64,000 nucleotides of DNA from Gammaproteobacteria bacterium (GCA_030427485.1 JAUICG010000027.1:1-64000); one strand, 5' to 3'. Shown: positions 11,288 through 20,897, counted from the first letter of the stretch. The notes: generated by a model not told the origin, from the letters alone. Numbers and translations are program-made.

Positions 11288-12778
11288 CTAGAGCAGGGTG
11301 CGATGCAGCGCGATGTTCCAGGATGACTGGCGTTTGCGTCGCGCAACCGTTGTCATCTTGACCGCGAATTCTCGCTCGGCCTGCCAGATGTGCTTCAGTT
11401 CAGTCGGGTTCTGCCAGAGACCGACCCCCAGGCCCGCCAGGTAGCAGGCGCCGGCCACTGTGGTCTCGATGACCCGGGGACGAATCAACCGCCTGCCCAG
11501 CACATCCGCCTGGATCTGCATCAACAGGTCATTGGCCGCCGCCCCGCCGTCCACGCGCAGGGGCCGCATGCGTTTGCCCAGGTCGCTTTCCATCGCCCTG
11601 AGGATATCCGCGTTCTGCAGGGCCATCGCATCCAGCGTGGCGCGCGCGATATGACCGCGCTCCGAACCGCGCGTCAGGCCGGTTATCGTACCGCGCGCAT
11701 CCGGCGCCCAGTGCGGGGCGCCCAACCCGGTTAGCGCGGGCACGAACTCGACGCCACCGTGATCCTTCACCTGCGAGGCCAGTTCCTCGATATCGGGGGC
11801 CCGCCTGATCAACTTGAGGCCGTCGCGCAGCCACTGTACCGCGGCGCCGCAGACAAACGCGCCACCTTCCAGCGCGTACACCGGCTTTGCCTTTTCACCC
11901 AGTTGCCAGGCCACTGTGGTCAGCAGGCCCGCATTGGAATGCAGGACTTCCGAGCCGGTATTCATCAGGATGAATGAACCCGTGCCAAACGTGCATTTGG
12001 CGTCGCCGACCGCAAAGCAGGCCTGTCCGAAAAGGGCTGCCTGCTGGTCACCGGCCACACCGGAAACCGGTATGCCATCCGGCAGACCGGGCACCCCTCG
12101 TGTGTGCCCGAGCACAGCGCTGGAGGGGACGATAGTTGGCAGGATATCCCTCGGTACCTCGAACAGGTCCAGCAGGTGCTGGTCCCAACGGCCGCTCTTC
12201 AGGTTCATCAGTGATGTACGTGAGGCGTTTGACACATCCGTCACGTGGGCGGATCCGCCGGTCAGGCGCCAGATCAGGAAGCTGTCGATAGTCCCCGCCG
12301 CGACGCGATTGTCCCGCAAGGCGCGCGCGATGCCGGAAGTGTTCTTCAGTAACCAGCGATACTTGCTGGCCGAGAAATAGGGATCGAGCACCAGGCCCGA
12401 CTTACGCCGCACCGACTTTTCGTGACCGGCTGCTCGCAGTGCCTCGCAGAATTCCGTGGTGCGGCGACACTGCCACACAATGGCGTTATTCAGTGGCTGG
12501 CCGGTCTGCCTGTCCCACAGCAGCGCGGTTTCGCGCTGGTTGGTTATGCCAATACAGGCGATATCGGAAGGCCTGCAAATTTTCTTGCGCAGTATCGCGC
12601 GGATGCCTTTGCCCACCGATGCCCAGATATCCGCCGGCTGGTGTTCCACCCAGCCGGGTTGCGGGTATATCTGGGGGAACTCGTAATTGACGCTCGCGCG
12701 CAATCTGCCCTGCGCATCCATCAGGGCGACGGTGCTACCCGTCGTGCCCTGATCGATCGCGAGTACAAAAGCGCCCAT
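11288..12778 (-). CDS. glpK: Glycerol kinase
   Basis: A 496-residue FGGY-family kinase converting glycerol and ATP to sn-glycerol 3-phosphate in the cytoplasm. Landmarks are the N-terminal phosphate loop FVLAIDQGTTGSTV, the GITNQRET and WQCRRT glycerol-site region, GTGSFILMNTG in the middle, and RVDGGAAANDLLMQ toward the end. The length matches GlpK. It begins 2 bases after the aldehyde dehydrogenase stop, so the two are co-transcribed and probably translationally coupled. No glpF or glpD is nearby. Confidence 0.95.
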   Translation of the reverse strand: MGAFVLAIDQGTTGSTVALMDAQGRLRASVNYEFPQIYPQPGWVEHQPADIWASVGKGIRAILRKKICRPSDIACIGITNQRETALLWDRQTGQPLNNAIVWQCRRTTEFCEALRAAGHEKSVRRKSGLVLDPYFSASKYRWLLKNTSGIARALRDNRVAAGTIDSFLIWRLTGGSAHVTDVSNASRTSLMNLKSGRWDQHLLDLFEVPRDILPTIVPSSAVLGHTRGVPGLPDGIPVSGVAGDQQAALFGQACFAVGDAKCTFGTGSFILMNTGSEVLHSNAGLLTTVAWQLGEKAKPVYALEGGAFVCGAAVQWLRDGLKLIRRAPDIEELASQVKDHGGVEFVPALTGLGAPHWAPDARGTITGLTRGSERGHIARATLDAMALQNADILRAMESDLGKRMRPLRVDGGAAANDLLMQIQADVLGRRLIRPRVIETTVAGACYLAGLGVGLWQNPTELKHIWQAEREFAVKMTTVARRKRQSSWNIALHRTLL

Positions 12779-12780
12779 GC

Positions 12781-14208
12781 CTACTCGCCGAACCCCTGGA
12801 CCGCCTTGATCTCAAGGTAATCCGTAAAACCGTGGCTACCCCATTCGCGCCCGTTACCGGACTGCTTGAATCCCCCGAACGGGACATCGAACCCGGCCGC
12901 CGAGCCATTAATGGAGACGTTCCCGGCGCGTATGCGGGAGGCCACCTGTCTGGCGTGATCGATATCACCACTTTGCACGTAACCCGCCAATCCGTAGGGC
13001 GTGTCATTCGCGATACGGATGGCCTCCTCCTCGGTCTCGTAGGGAATCATCGTGAGTACCGGCCCAAAAATCTCCTCGCGGGCAATCGTCATTTCGTTGT
13101 TGGCCTGCGAGAAAACGGTGGGGCGAACGAAGTAGCCCTTGCCCAGTCCGTCGGGCAGCCCGGGGCCGCCGGTGACGACCTTGGCGCCCTCGTCGATGCC
13201 CTTCTGGATCAGGGACTGGATTCTGTCAAACTGCACCCTGGACACCACCGGGCCCATTGTCGTGCTTTCGGCTTCCGGGTCGCCCACCACCACAGATTCC
13301 GTCACTTTGGCCGCGATAGCCTCCGCCGCGGCCAGTTTGGCCGCCGGCACCAGCATGCGCGACGGCGCATTACAGGACTGCCCGGTGTTGTTGTACATAT
13401 GCATCACGCCCCTGGCCACGGCAGCTTCGAGGTCGGCATCGTCCAACACGATATTGGGTGATTTACCGCCCAGCTCCTGGGTGACGCGCTTGACCGTCGG
13501 TGCGGCATTCTGCGCCACCAGCGAACCCGCGCGGGTGGAGCCGGTAAACGATATCATACTGATATCCGGGTGCTGCGACAGCGCGGTTCCCACGGTGGGG
13601 CCATCGCCGTTGACCAGGTTGAAAACACCGGCGGGTACGCCCGCCTCGTCCATCACCTGGGCGAAGATATAGGCGGAGAGTGGCGCGACCTCGCTGGGTT
13701 TGAGCACCATCGTGCACCCAACCGCCAGCGCGGGCGCAACCTTGCAGGAAATCTGGTTCACCGGCCAGTTCCAGGGGGTGATCAGGCCACAGACGCCGAT
13801 CGGTTCCTTGAACAGGCGGTGATCGCCCAATTGCTCCTCGAACTCGAAGGTTCGCAATACCCGCAGCGCCTCCTCCAGGTGGCCCTGGCCGCAATACGCC
13901 TGGGCCGTGCTCGCCAGGCTCTGGGGCGCGCCCATCTCCTCGCGAATCGCATTGGCGATCTCCATATAGTGTTTCTTGTAGGATTCGACACACGCTTCCA
14001 ACAGTTCGATACGCTCCTCCCGACTGGTGCGGCTGAAGCTCTCAAAGGCGACCTTCGCGGCCTCTACGGCGTCATTCACATCCGCTTCCGAGCCGAGTGA
14101 AATCCGGCCACACACTTCTTCCGTCGCCGGGTTGATAACGTCACAATCGTTGGGTTTGGCGGGATCCACCCATTTGCCGTTGATATAAAACTGTCTGTAG
14201 TCACGCAT
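12781..14208 (-). CDS. NAD(P)-dependent aldehyde dehydrogenase
   Basis: A 475-residue ALDH-superfamily enzyme oxidising an aldehyde to a carboxylate. Visible are LITPWNWPVNQI, the cofactor region LKPSEVAPLSA, SFTGSTRAG, the catalytic Glu in QELGGKSPN, the catalytic Cys in NTGQSCNAPSR, and EEIFGPVL. It is the first gene of a pair with glpK. It diverges from the acyl-CoA dehydrogenase at 14387, and the gap holds a short palindrome. The substrate is unknown; the glpK pairing suggests a C3 or lipid-derived aldehyde. Confidence 0.93.
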   Translation of the reverse strand: MRDYRQFYINGKWVDPAKPNDCDVINPATEEVCGRISLGSEADVNDAVEAAKVAFESFSRTSREERIELLEACVESYKKHYMEIANAIREEMGAPQSLASTAQAYCGQGHLEEALRVLRTFEFEEQLGDHRLFKEPIGVCGLITPWNWPVNQISCKVAPALAVGCTMVLKPSEVAPLSAYIFAQVMDEAGVPAGVFNLVNGDGPTVGTALSQHPDISMISFTGSTRAGSLVAQNAAPTVKRVTQELGGKSPNIVLDDADLEAAVARGVMHMYNNTGQSCNAPSRMLVPAAKLAAAEAIAAKVTESVVVGDPEAESTTMGPVVSRVQFDRIQSLIQKGIDEGAKVVTGGPGLPDGLGKGYFVRPTVFSQANNEMTIAREEIFGPVLTMIPYETEEEAIRIANDTPYGLAGYVQSGDIDHARQVASRIRAGNVSINGSAAGFDVPFGGFKQSGNGREWGSHGFTDYLEIKAVQGFGE

Positions 14209-14263
14209 TGTTATACTCCAGGTTGATTGTGCAAAGGAGCCTAAGTGTAAGCACTCCGGCAGC

Positions 14264-14275
14264 CACTGGCCAGTG
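14264..14275. promoter_or_regulatory. Palindrome in divergent ALDH/acyl-CoA dehydrogenase promoter region
   Basis: CACTGGCCAGTG is a perfect 12-base palindrome in the 178-base gap between two divergent starts. It may be an operator shared by both genes. This is positional inference only. Confidence 0.35.
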
Positions 14276-14386
14276 CTGCGCGCACTCGGCGCGCGGTTTT
14301 TACATTTAGTTGGCCGCTGGCGTTGTTTCGGGCTGAATAATCACGCAAAATTGCGCCTTCCCAGTTCCTCCCGGAGACCCTATACC

Positions 14387-15523
14387 ATGGACAATGAAGA
14401 ATTGACCCTGTTTCGCGATATGACGCGACGCGCGCTCGAGCAGGAAATATCCCCCAACATTGAAGAGTGGGAAGCCCGGCATATGGTGCCCCGCGAGCTG
14501 TGGAATACACTCGGCCAGGCAGGTTTGCTGTGTCCGGACATGCCGGAAGCCTTCGGCGCAGCCGGCACGACGCCCCAGGTTACGTTCGCGATCATCGAAG
14601 AACTGTCGCGCATGGGATTTGGCGGCATTGCGTCCGGTTACGGCATTCACAGCAATATCGTGGCACCGTATATCGAGCACTTCGGCACCGAGGAACAGAA
14701 AGCGCAGTGGTTGCCAAAAATGGTCAGCGGGGAAGCGCTGGGGGCGCTGGCCATGACCGAACCCGGGGCGGGTTCAGACGTACAGAGCATTCGCACCAAT
14801 GCCGTCAGGGATGGCGACGAATGGATACTCAACGGTTCGAAGATCTTCATCACCAACGGCATGCTGGCCGACCTCGTCATCGTGGCGGCCATTACCGACC
14901 CGGGCAAAGGCGCCAAGGGCACTTCGCTGTTCCTCGTCGATACCACGCTGCCCGGCTTTGCGCGCGGCAAGAAGATCGAAAAAATGGGTCAGCACACGTC
15001 GGACACCGCCGAGTTGTTCTTCCAGGATATGCGCCTTCCCGCGAATGCACTGCTGGGTGAACTGAACAAGGGTTTCGTCATCATGATGACCGAACTGCCG
15101 CGCGAGCGCCTGGGCATTGCGGCGCAGGCCGTCGCCTCCGCTGAGGGCGCGCTGGACATCACGGTCGACTACGTGCTGGAGCGCAAGGCGTTCGGCCAGA
15201 CGGTCGCCAGCTTCCAGAATACCCGCTTCACCCTGGCCGAGGTGAAAACCGAGATTGCCATCAACCGCGCCTACTATGACAAGTGTGCAGAGGCCTATGC
15301 CGAGGGCGAGTTGACGGCGGAGGACGCGGCGATGCTGAAATACGCCAGCACCGAAATGCAGTGCAAGACGATCGACCAGTGCCTGCAGCTGTTCGGCGGC
15401 TACGGCTACACCATCGAATACCCGATCTCACGCTTTTACACCGATGCCAGAATCCAGCGCATCTACGGCGGCACTTCCGAGATCATGAAGGAACTGGTGG
15501 CCCGATCGATCCTGGGCCGTTAA
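14387..15523 (+). CDS. Acyl-CoA dehydrogenase, long-chain/isovaleryl-type
   Basis: A 378-residue FAD enzyme that introduces a trans-2 double bond into an acyl-CoA. The FAD-site signature LAMTEPGAGSDVQS is near residue 121. The C-terminal signature reads IYGGTSEIMKEL with Gly where medium-chain enzymes have the catalytic Glu; the base is instead likely Glu236 in MTELPRERL, as in long-chain and isovaleryl enzymes. The start at 14387 follows CCGGAG and gives the usual family length; the longer frame adds a non-homologous leader. It converges on the SDR gene with only 8 bases between stops. Confidence 0.93.
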   Translation: MDNEELTLFRDMTRRALEQEISPNIEEWEARHMVPRELWNTLGQAGLLCPDMPEAFGAAGTTPQVTFAIIEELSRMGFGGIASGYGIHSNIVAPYIEHFGTEEQKAQWLPKMVSGEALGALAMTEPGAGSDVQSIRTNAVRDGDEWILNGSKIFITNGMLADLVIVAAITDPGKGAKGTSLFLVDTTLPGFARGKKIEKMGQHTSDTAELFFQDMRLPANALLGELNKGFVIMMTELPRERLGIAAQAVASAEGALDITVDYVLERKAFGQTVASFQNTRFTLAEVKTEIAINRAYYDKCAEAYAEGELTAEDAAMLKYASTEMQCKTIDQCLQLFGGYGYTIEYPISRFYTDARIQRIYGGTSEIMKELVARSILGR

Positions 15524-15531
15524 CCGGCCGA

Positions 15532-16314
15532 TTACACCATCCCCAGCAGTTGCACTATCCCGTGGCTGTGGCCGGCGGTATAACCGCCGTCCACGACCAG
15601 TGCGTGGCCCGTGATATAACTGGCGTCGTCCGAGGCGAGGAAACAGGCTGCACCGGCTATCTCCTCGGGCCGTCCCAGGCGCCCCATCTTGGTCTCGCGA
15701 ATCACATCGTCATGGAGGTCCGGCATCAGGCCCATGACCTCGTGCAGCATCGGCGTGTCGATAAAGCCCGGGCAAATTGCGTTGCAACGGATTCCCAGCC
15801 GACCGTAATCCATCGCGATGTTTTTGCTCAGCAACACCACACCGCCCTTGGACGCGTTGTAGGCGCTACCGCCCTCAGTGCCGTTAATTCCTTCCACGCT
15901 GGCGATCGTGATGATACTGCCGCTGCGCTGCGCGGACATCGTATCAAGTACGGCCTTGACCGAGAGGAAGGTGCCCTTGAGGTTGATATCGATCACCCGA
16001 TCCCAGTCGGCCTCCTCCAGCATCCCCACGGGGCCGCCGGCACCGACTCCGGCAGCCGTCAGCAGAATATCAACGCGGCCGAACTCGCGCACTGTCGCCG
16101 CGACTGCCGCGCGCTGCGCCGCTGCGTCGGTCACATCCAGCTGGTGGAAACGAACCTGTGCGGCCTGTGCCTCAACCGAGGCCCAATCTTCCGAGGTATT
16201 CCTGTCGAGGCCGACCACGATCGCGCCCTCCACGGCGTAGCGCCGGGCACAGGCCAGTCCGATGCCGGATGCGGCACCGGTGATAATCGCGACGCTGTTT
16301 TCAAGACTGGGCAT
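15532..16314 (-). CDS. Short-chain dehydrogenase/reductase
   Basis: A 260-residue classical SDR. It has the cofactor motif TGAASGIG near residue 12, an Asp after strand beta-2 (GLDRN) suggesting NAD preference, an AAGVG equivalent of NNAG, catalytic Ser in TIASVEG, and YNASK. It is the third gene of the minus-strand operon after the HsaA-like gene and the Baeyer-Villiger monooxygenase (47-base gap). It probably supplies the ketone substrate from an alcohol or processes the product. Confidence 0.92.
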   Translation of the reverse strand: MPSLENSVAIITGAASGIGLACARRYAVEGAIVVGLDRNTSEDWASVEAQAAQVRFHQLDVTDAAAQRAAVAATVREFGRVDILLTAAGVGAGGPVGMLEEADWDRVIDINLKGTFLSVKAVLDTMSAQRSGSIITIASVEGINGTEGGSAYNASKGGVVLLSKNIAMDYGRLGIRCNAICPGFIDTPMLHEVMGLMPDLHDDVIRETKMGRLGRPEEIAGAACFLASDDASYITGHALVVDGGYTAGHSHGIVQLLGMV

Positions 16315-16361
16315 TTCGCTCTCCCGCTATCATTTGTCGATCGGTGACAGGGTAACCAACA

Positions 16362-18302
16362 TCAATCCTCAAACAGGTAATCATCGCTGTTCACGGCTTT
16401 GGTCCAGCGCCACATGTCCAGAATTTTCCAGGGCCACAGCAGCGTGACCTTGCCCTCGGCATTCTGGTAGAAACTGTGCTTGATGGAGTCGTGTTCCCAG
16501 ATAAGCCTGGCGTGCAGTTCGCGAAAGCGCTGTTGATAATCCGCGTGCACCTGCGCCCTGCACTCTATGCGCTGCCTGCCCGACTGCAACAGCGCCTTGA
16601 GGCATTCCATGATATAGCGTATCTGGCACTCGCCATTGAAAATCAGGCTGCCGCCGAATGCGAGGTTGGTACCCGGGCCATACATGCAGTAAAAATTGGG
16701 AAAGTTGGGCACGGTGATGCCGAGGTAGGCGGAAGGCTCTATACCCCACTGCTCGGACAGGACCCGACCTCCCCTACCGGTGATTTCCATCGGCCATAAA
16801 AACCGATCCGTTTCAAAGCCGGTGGCATACAGGATGATATCCGCCGGGTAGAAAGTACCGTCCTCCGCGTATACGCCGTCTTCGCTGACACGGGCGACTC
16901 CCTGTGTCACCAGGTCGACATTGTCCCGCTGCAACGCGGATAGCCAGCTGCCGTTGTCCTGCAGCGTGCGCTTGCCCATGGGCGCGTAATCGGGAATCAC
17001 TTTCTTCAGCAACTCCGCGTCGTCGCCAACCTGTCCCCTGATGTACTCGGAGAACATCTGGTACACGAATTCGTTCATCTCGCTGACCGAGCGTTCCTGG
17101 TGCGGCCACTCGGGGTCAACGAAGACGGTGTCATACGCGCCGTCGCAGGCGGGCCAGAAAATGAGAAAGCGGAACCAGCGCGTATAAAACGGCAAATGCT
17201 GGAGGCACCATTTCTTACCCTCGGGGACGCGCTCGTGGTATATGGGATTTTCAAACATCCAGGGTGCGGAGCGCTGGAAGACTGTCAGGTGTTCGACGTC
17301 GCCCGCTATCGCCGGGACCAACTGGAAGGCGCTGGCGCCGGAGCCGACCACCACTACTTTTTTGCCGGCGCAATCGATGGATGAATCCCAGGCCGCCGAA
17401 TGACACCACTTCCCGGCAAAGGATTCCACGCCGGGAATATCCGGCAGGATGGGGCGATTCAACTGGCCCACAGCACTGATCACCGTATTGGCGACATACT
17501 GCTCGGTCACTCCGTCCCTGTCCACAGTATCGACAATCCAGTGATTGGCCTGCTCGTCAAACGTGGCGCCGGTGACCTCGGTGTTGAACCTGAAATGCTG
17601 CTGCAAGTGATGGTGCTGCACCACGCCTTCAAAATAGGCCTGCAGTTCGTCCTGCGGTGAAAAGTACTGGCTCCAGTGATGCGCGGGTTCGAACGAATAG
17701 CTGTACAAGTGATTTCCCACGTCGACGCGCGCGCCAGGGTAGCGATTTTCGAACCAGGTACCTCCCACCGAGGCGTTCTTCTCAATGACCACATACGGAA
17801 TATTCGCCTCCTGCAGGCGATAGGCCGCCAGCACGCCGGACATACCGCCGCCGATCACCAGCACCTTGTGTCGCTGCCGCCGCTCTATGGGCACTTCCCG
17901 GCCCCAGGCGTCGCTGCGCTGATCGGTGCCATCCAACTCCATCTCCTCCAGCATCATCGGCACGTAGTCCTCGGGCACATCGGCGGCCACGAGAAAGTTC
18001 ATCATGCGGTGGATGGTTTCCGGCCCGGGCGGAGGCGGCAACTGGCAGCCGCCATCGCGAAAGGCCCTGATCACCTCGAGTGCCTGTAGCCGCACCGCCG
18101 CCTTGTCTGCTTCCGACATATAGCCCTGGTATTCATTGATATACACGCCGGCGGGGCGAATGGCGCCATCCATCAGGCTCGCATCACCGGTCATGTGAAT
18201 CATGCTCATCATCAGGGTCGGAATACTGGCATCCTGCAGCGCCCTCTCGATCAGCGCGTCATCGTCGGGTATGGAAAAACCATGCTCTATCGCGACTGTC
18301 AT
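16362..18302 (-). CDS. Type I Baeyer-Villiger monooxygenase, HAPMO-like
   Basis: A 646-residue FAD/NADPH enzyme that inserts oxygen beside a ketone to give an ester or lactone. The diagnostic fingerprint FxGxxxHxxxW is present as FAGKWCHSAAW, between two nucleotide-binding motifs (VIGGGMSGVLAAY near residue 147 and VVGSGASAFQL). The N-terminal extension of about 140 residues and total length match the 4-hydroxyacetophenone monooxygenase group. The start at 18302 follows AGGGAGA; the longer frame lacks a ribosome site. It is the middle gene of a three-gene operon. The natural ketone is unknown. Confidence 0.92.
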   Translation of the reverse strand: MTVAIEHGFSIPDDDALIERALQDASIPTLMMSMIHMTGDASLMDGAIRPAGVYINEYQGYMSEADKAAVRLQALEVIRAFRDGGCQLPPPPGPETIHRMMNFLVAADVPEDYVPMMLEEMELDGTDQRSDAWGREVPIERRQRHKVLVIGGGMSGVLAAYRLQEANIPYVVIEKNASVGGTWFENRYPGARVDVGNHLYSYSFEPAHHWSQYFSPQDELQAYFEGVVQHHHLQQHFRFNTEVTGATFDEQANHWIVDTVDRDGVTEQYVANTVISAVGQLNRPILPDIPGVESFAGKWCHSAAWDSSIDCAGKKVVVVGSGASAFQLVPAIAGDVEHLTVFQRSAPWMFENPIYHERVPEGKKWCLQHLPFYTRWFRFLIFWPACDGAYDTVFVDPEWPHQERSVSEMNEFVYQMFSEYIRGQVGDDAELLKKVIPDYAPMGKRTLQDNGSWLSALQRDNVDLVTQGVARVSEDGVYAEDGTFYPADIILYATGFETDRFLWPMEITGRGGRVLSEQWGIEPSAYLGITVPNFPNFYCMYGPGTNLAFGGSLIFNGECQIRYIMECLKALLQSGRQRIECRAQVHADYQQRFRELHARLIWEHDSIKHSFYQNAEGKVTLLWPWKILDMWRWTKAVNSDDYLFED

Positions 18303-18379
18303 CGAATCTCCCTGGCGTGCTATCGTTGTATGGAAAACATTGCTGAAAGCGCCCTTGCTATCCGGCGAGCACAATCGCT

Positions 18380-19555
18380 CTACAGCGCCGGACTGTCCTC
18401 TATCAGGCCCAACATCAATTTACCCGACTCAGTGTAGATATTTTCACTGATGAAGGCGTGTTGCGTACCGGTGTACATATCCCTGAAGGCCCGTTCCAGT
18501 CGACTGCCTTCCCGGATCGAGGTGGTACCCGCCGCCAGGTGAGCCCACTGCACGACTTCACGACAGGCTTCCGTGGCATAGGTTGCGGCCAGGCGCATAT
18601 CGCAACGCATCGTCGGAGTCACCGGGGCGCCATCGGCGACTTCAGACTCGAACGCCGTGAACGTGTCCACCACCAGGCGATGGGCCGCTCGCCACATGGC
18701 CTCGTGATGGGCCAGGTTGCGCTGAAACGTCAGCCGGTGGGCGACAGAACTGGTCTCTCCCATACGCGTCCTGGAGACCGCCAGTTCCCGCACATCGTCA
18801 ATCGCACTGCGCGCCACGCCAAGCGCCCACGCCGCGTGGCCGCAGCCGGTTAACGGCATCACGCCGAACCGGTAAATCGATCCGCCGCGCTGCGGCTCCC
18901 GGGTCATCAGCGGGTAGGTGTGGCTGGCCGGGACGAATACCTCCTGCAGGTTGTAATCGTAGCTTCCCGTACCCTTGAGTCCCTGCACATGCCAGCCATC
19001 GGTAAAGTTGACCTGCTCCCGCGGTACTATCGCAACCATCATCAACGGCATCTCTTCATTGAGCATCACCATCTGGCCATCATCCATCGGGAGAAAGCCT
19101 GCGCAGACATATTCAGAATGGCCGGTGCCGCTGCCAAACTGCCAGGCGCCGGTGATCTTGTAGCCGCCTTCGACCTTGTCGCCCGTACCGTTGGGGAAAA
19201 ACTGCCCCCCCATCGTGACGCGGTTGTTATTGGCGGTAAACACCGCCTTGAAGCCCTCATCCGGTAGATAGGCCGCGGCGAAACTGGACGACGGTATATT
19301 GGCAATGCCTATCCAGCCCAGTGAGCCGTCCAGGCGGGCCATTTCAATCCAGGTCTCGATCAGTTCCGCGAAACCGGGTTCGTGGCCACCGGCAACCGCC
19401 GGATTCATAAACTGCATCAGGCCGCTGTCCCACAACGCCGCTACCAGCGGCGCGCTGAGCGTACGCCCGGCTTCCGAGGGACCGGCCTGCTCCAGTGCTA
19501 CCGCGGCAATGGAGCGCGCCATGCGCAGGCCCTCACTTTGAGTGATCGCGTTCAT
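18380..19555 (-). CDS. Acyl-CoA dehydrogenase-fold flavoprotein, HsaA-like
   Basis: A 391-residue protein of the acyl-CoA dehydrogenase fold, with the C-terminal type-2 domain found in two-component flavin monooxygenases and related enzymes. Recognisable parts are LDGSLGWIGIANIPSSSFAAAYL, then GAWQFGSGTGHSEYVCAGF in the beta domain and WAHLAAGTTSIREGSRLERAFRD near the end. It is first in the operon with the Baeyer-Villiger enzyme and SDR, and divergent from tetR. A hydroxylase acting on an aromatic or alicyclic ring is plausible, but a dehydrogenase role is not excluded. No flavin reductase lies nearby. Confidence 0.82.
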   Translation of the reverse strand: MNAITQSEGLRMARSIAAVALEQAGPSEAGRTLSAPLVAALWDSGLMQFMNPAVAGGHEPGFAELIETWIEMARLDGSLGWIGIANIPSSSFAAAYLPDEGFKAVFTANNNRVTMGGQFFPNGTGDKVEGGYKITGAWQFGSGTGHSEYVCAGFLPMDDGQMVMLNEEMPLMMVAIVPREQVNFTDGWHVQGLKGTGSYDYNLQEVFVPASHTYPLMTREPQRGGSIYRFGVMPLTGCGHAAWALGVARSAIDDVRELAVSRTRMGETSSVAHRLTFQRNLAHHEAMWRAAHRLVVDTFTAFESEVADGAPVTPTMRCDMRLAATYATEACREVVQWAHLAAGTTSIREGSRLERAFRDMYTGTQHAFISENIYTESGKLMLGLIEDSPAL

Positions 19556-19589
19556 GCTCGGTTCCCTCTCGAACGGCTATTGAGTTGCT

Positions 19590-19607
19590 GGTTAACAACC
19601 GTTAACC
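19590..19607. promoter_or_regulatory. Probable TetR operator
   Basis: GGTTAACAACCGTTAACC: perfect 7-base inverted arms separated by AACC. It lies in the 76-base gap between the divergent HsaA-like and tetR starts. Size and position are typical of an autoregulating TetR repressor site. Confidence 0.75.
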
Positions 19608-19631
19608 TAACGCCAAACCGGAGTACAGTCA

Positions 19632-20195
19632 ATGGCTGCTGAAGACCCACATACCCCTACCCGGGACCGGATTCTCGACGCGGCGGAAACCCTGTTTGCC
19701 AGGCGCGGATACCAGTCCACGACAATCAAGAATGTGGCTGCCCGTGTAGGCGTGCAGGGCCCTGCGCTGTACAAACATTTCGCCAGCAAACGCGCACTGT
19801 TCGAAGAAGTACTGCAGCGCCTCTTCACGCCCTTCACGACACTTGTTACGGACGATAGCGACCCGGCGGGCAGCCAGCTCGCTATCATGCAATTGCATCT
19901 CGACAATCCCAACATCTCGCGTATCGTCGCTCATGCAACCCTCTCGGGGGGAGAAGACCTGGCGCTGCTTGTAGAGCGCTGGTACCGCCCGTTTTTTGTC
20001 CGTGCGCGCGCTGAAATGGCGGCAGGCACCGCCGGCTTTACCGCAGCATCGGTAATGGCCTTCCACAGCATGTTGCTCGGCTACCTGACCCTGGCTCCCC
20101 TGCACCAGGCGATATTTGACACCGATCCGCTTACCGAGAGCGCACTGGGCGAACTCCTGAAATTGCAGGAGCAACTTGCCGGAGCCCTGAGGTAG
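19632..20195 (+). CDS. TetR/AcrR family transcriptional regulator
   Basis: A 187-residue regulator. The N-terminal helix-turn-helix is clear (RDRILDAAETLFARRGYQSTTIKNVAARVGV then ALYKHFASKRALFEEV, residues 11-58). The C-terminal ligand-binding half is variable. It starts 24 bases from an 18-base inverted repeat and faces the Baeyer-Villiger operon, so it most likely represses that operon and itself, released by the substrate or an intermediate. Confidence 0.93.
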   Translation: MAAEDPHTPTRDRILDAAETLFARRGYQSTTIKNVAARVGVQGPALYKHFASKRALFEEVLQRLFTPFTTLVTDDSDPAGSQLAIMQLHLDNPNISRIVAHATLSGGEDLALLVERWYRPFFVRARAEMAAGTAGFTAASVMAFHSMLLGYLTLAPLHQAIFDTDPLTESALGELLKLQEQLAGALR

Positions 20196-20263
20196 CCGTT
20201 CAGCTGTCCTGCCGGTTGATCTATACTTGTGCGGACGCCTGACACCACAGCGAGGACAAGACC

Positions 20264-20647
20264 ATGCGAGTAGGCTATGTGACACTTGGCACCAATAACC
20301 TGGCAGCCGCCTGTGCGTTCCACGACGCCTTGATGGGCTCTATCGGCTTCAGCCGAATCTGGGACGACGGCAAGCTGATTATCTGGGGACGGTCCATGGA
20401 AGAAGCCGCCGTCGGAGTAACACCACCGTTTGACGGCGCTGCCGCCACAGTCGGCAACGGCGTGATGGTGGCGATGCAGATGGACAACGAGGAACAGGTA
20501 CAGGCCTTCTACGACAAAGCCATCGCACTGGGCGCGTCCGACGAGGGGGCGCCCGGTCAACGGGTCGATAGCTTCTATGCCGGTTATTTTCGCGATCCCG
20601 ACGGCAACAAGTTCAATGCATTCTGCTTTAACGATGTCACTGTCTAA
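20264..20647 (+). CDS. VOC (glyoxalase-fold) family protein
   Basis: A 127-residue vicinal-oxygen-chelate protein: N-terminal VGYVTLGTNNLAAACAFHDALM and C-terminal GYFRDPDGNKFNAFCF. The family binds a divalent metal and includes lyases, isomerases, dioxygenases and resistance proteins. It is 68 bases downstream of tetR on the same strand. A close paralogue lies at 48052-48420. Substrate unknown. Confidence 0.85.
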   Translation: MRVGYVTLGTNNLAAACAFHDALMGSIGFSRIWDDGKLIIWGRSMEEAAVGVTPPFDGAAATVGNGVMVAMQMDNEEQVQAFYDKAIALGASDEGAPGQRVDSFYAGYFRDPDGNKFNAFCFNDVTV

Positions 20648-20897
20648 ACCGGTTTTTTGTCGCCCAACCATCCCCTCCTGCCGCCCGAACCCCGGTGCAC
20701 CCGGAGCGTAAGCGGGACCCAAAACCTTGCACAGGTCACATCCTGCGGGATTAGTACGCCGATCGGGTATCCTCCCCCGGAATCTGTCGCTAGAATACGG
20801 GGTGTCGCAGAACCAGGTTCCAGCGATGCCCTGATACGCACCTGACCTACCGGACCTTCAAGACGATACTATAAAAAAACAATGGAGCAGTCAGAGC

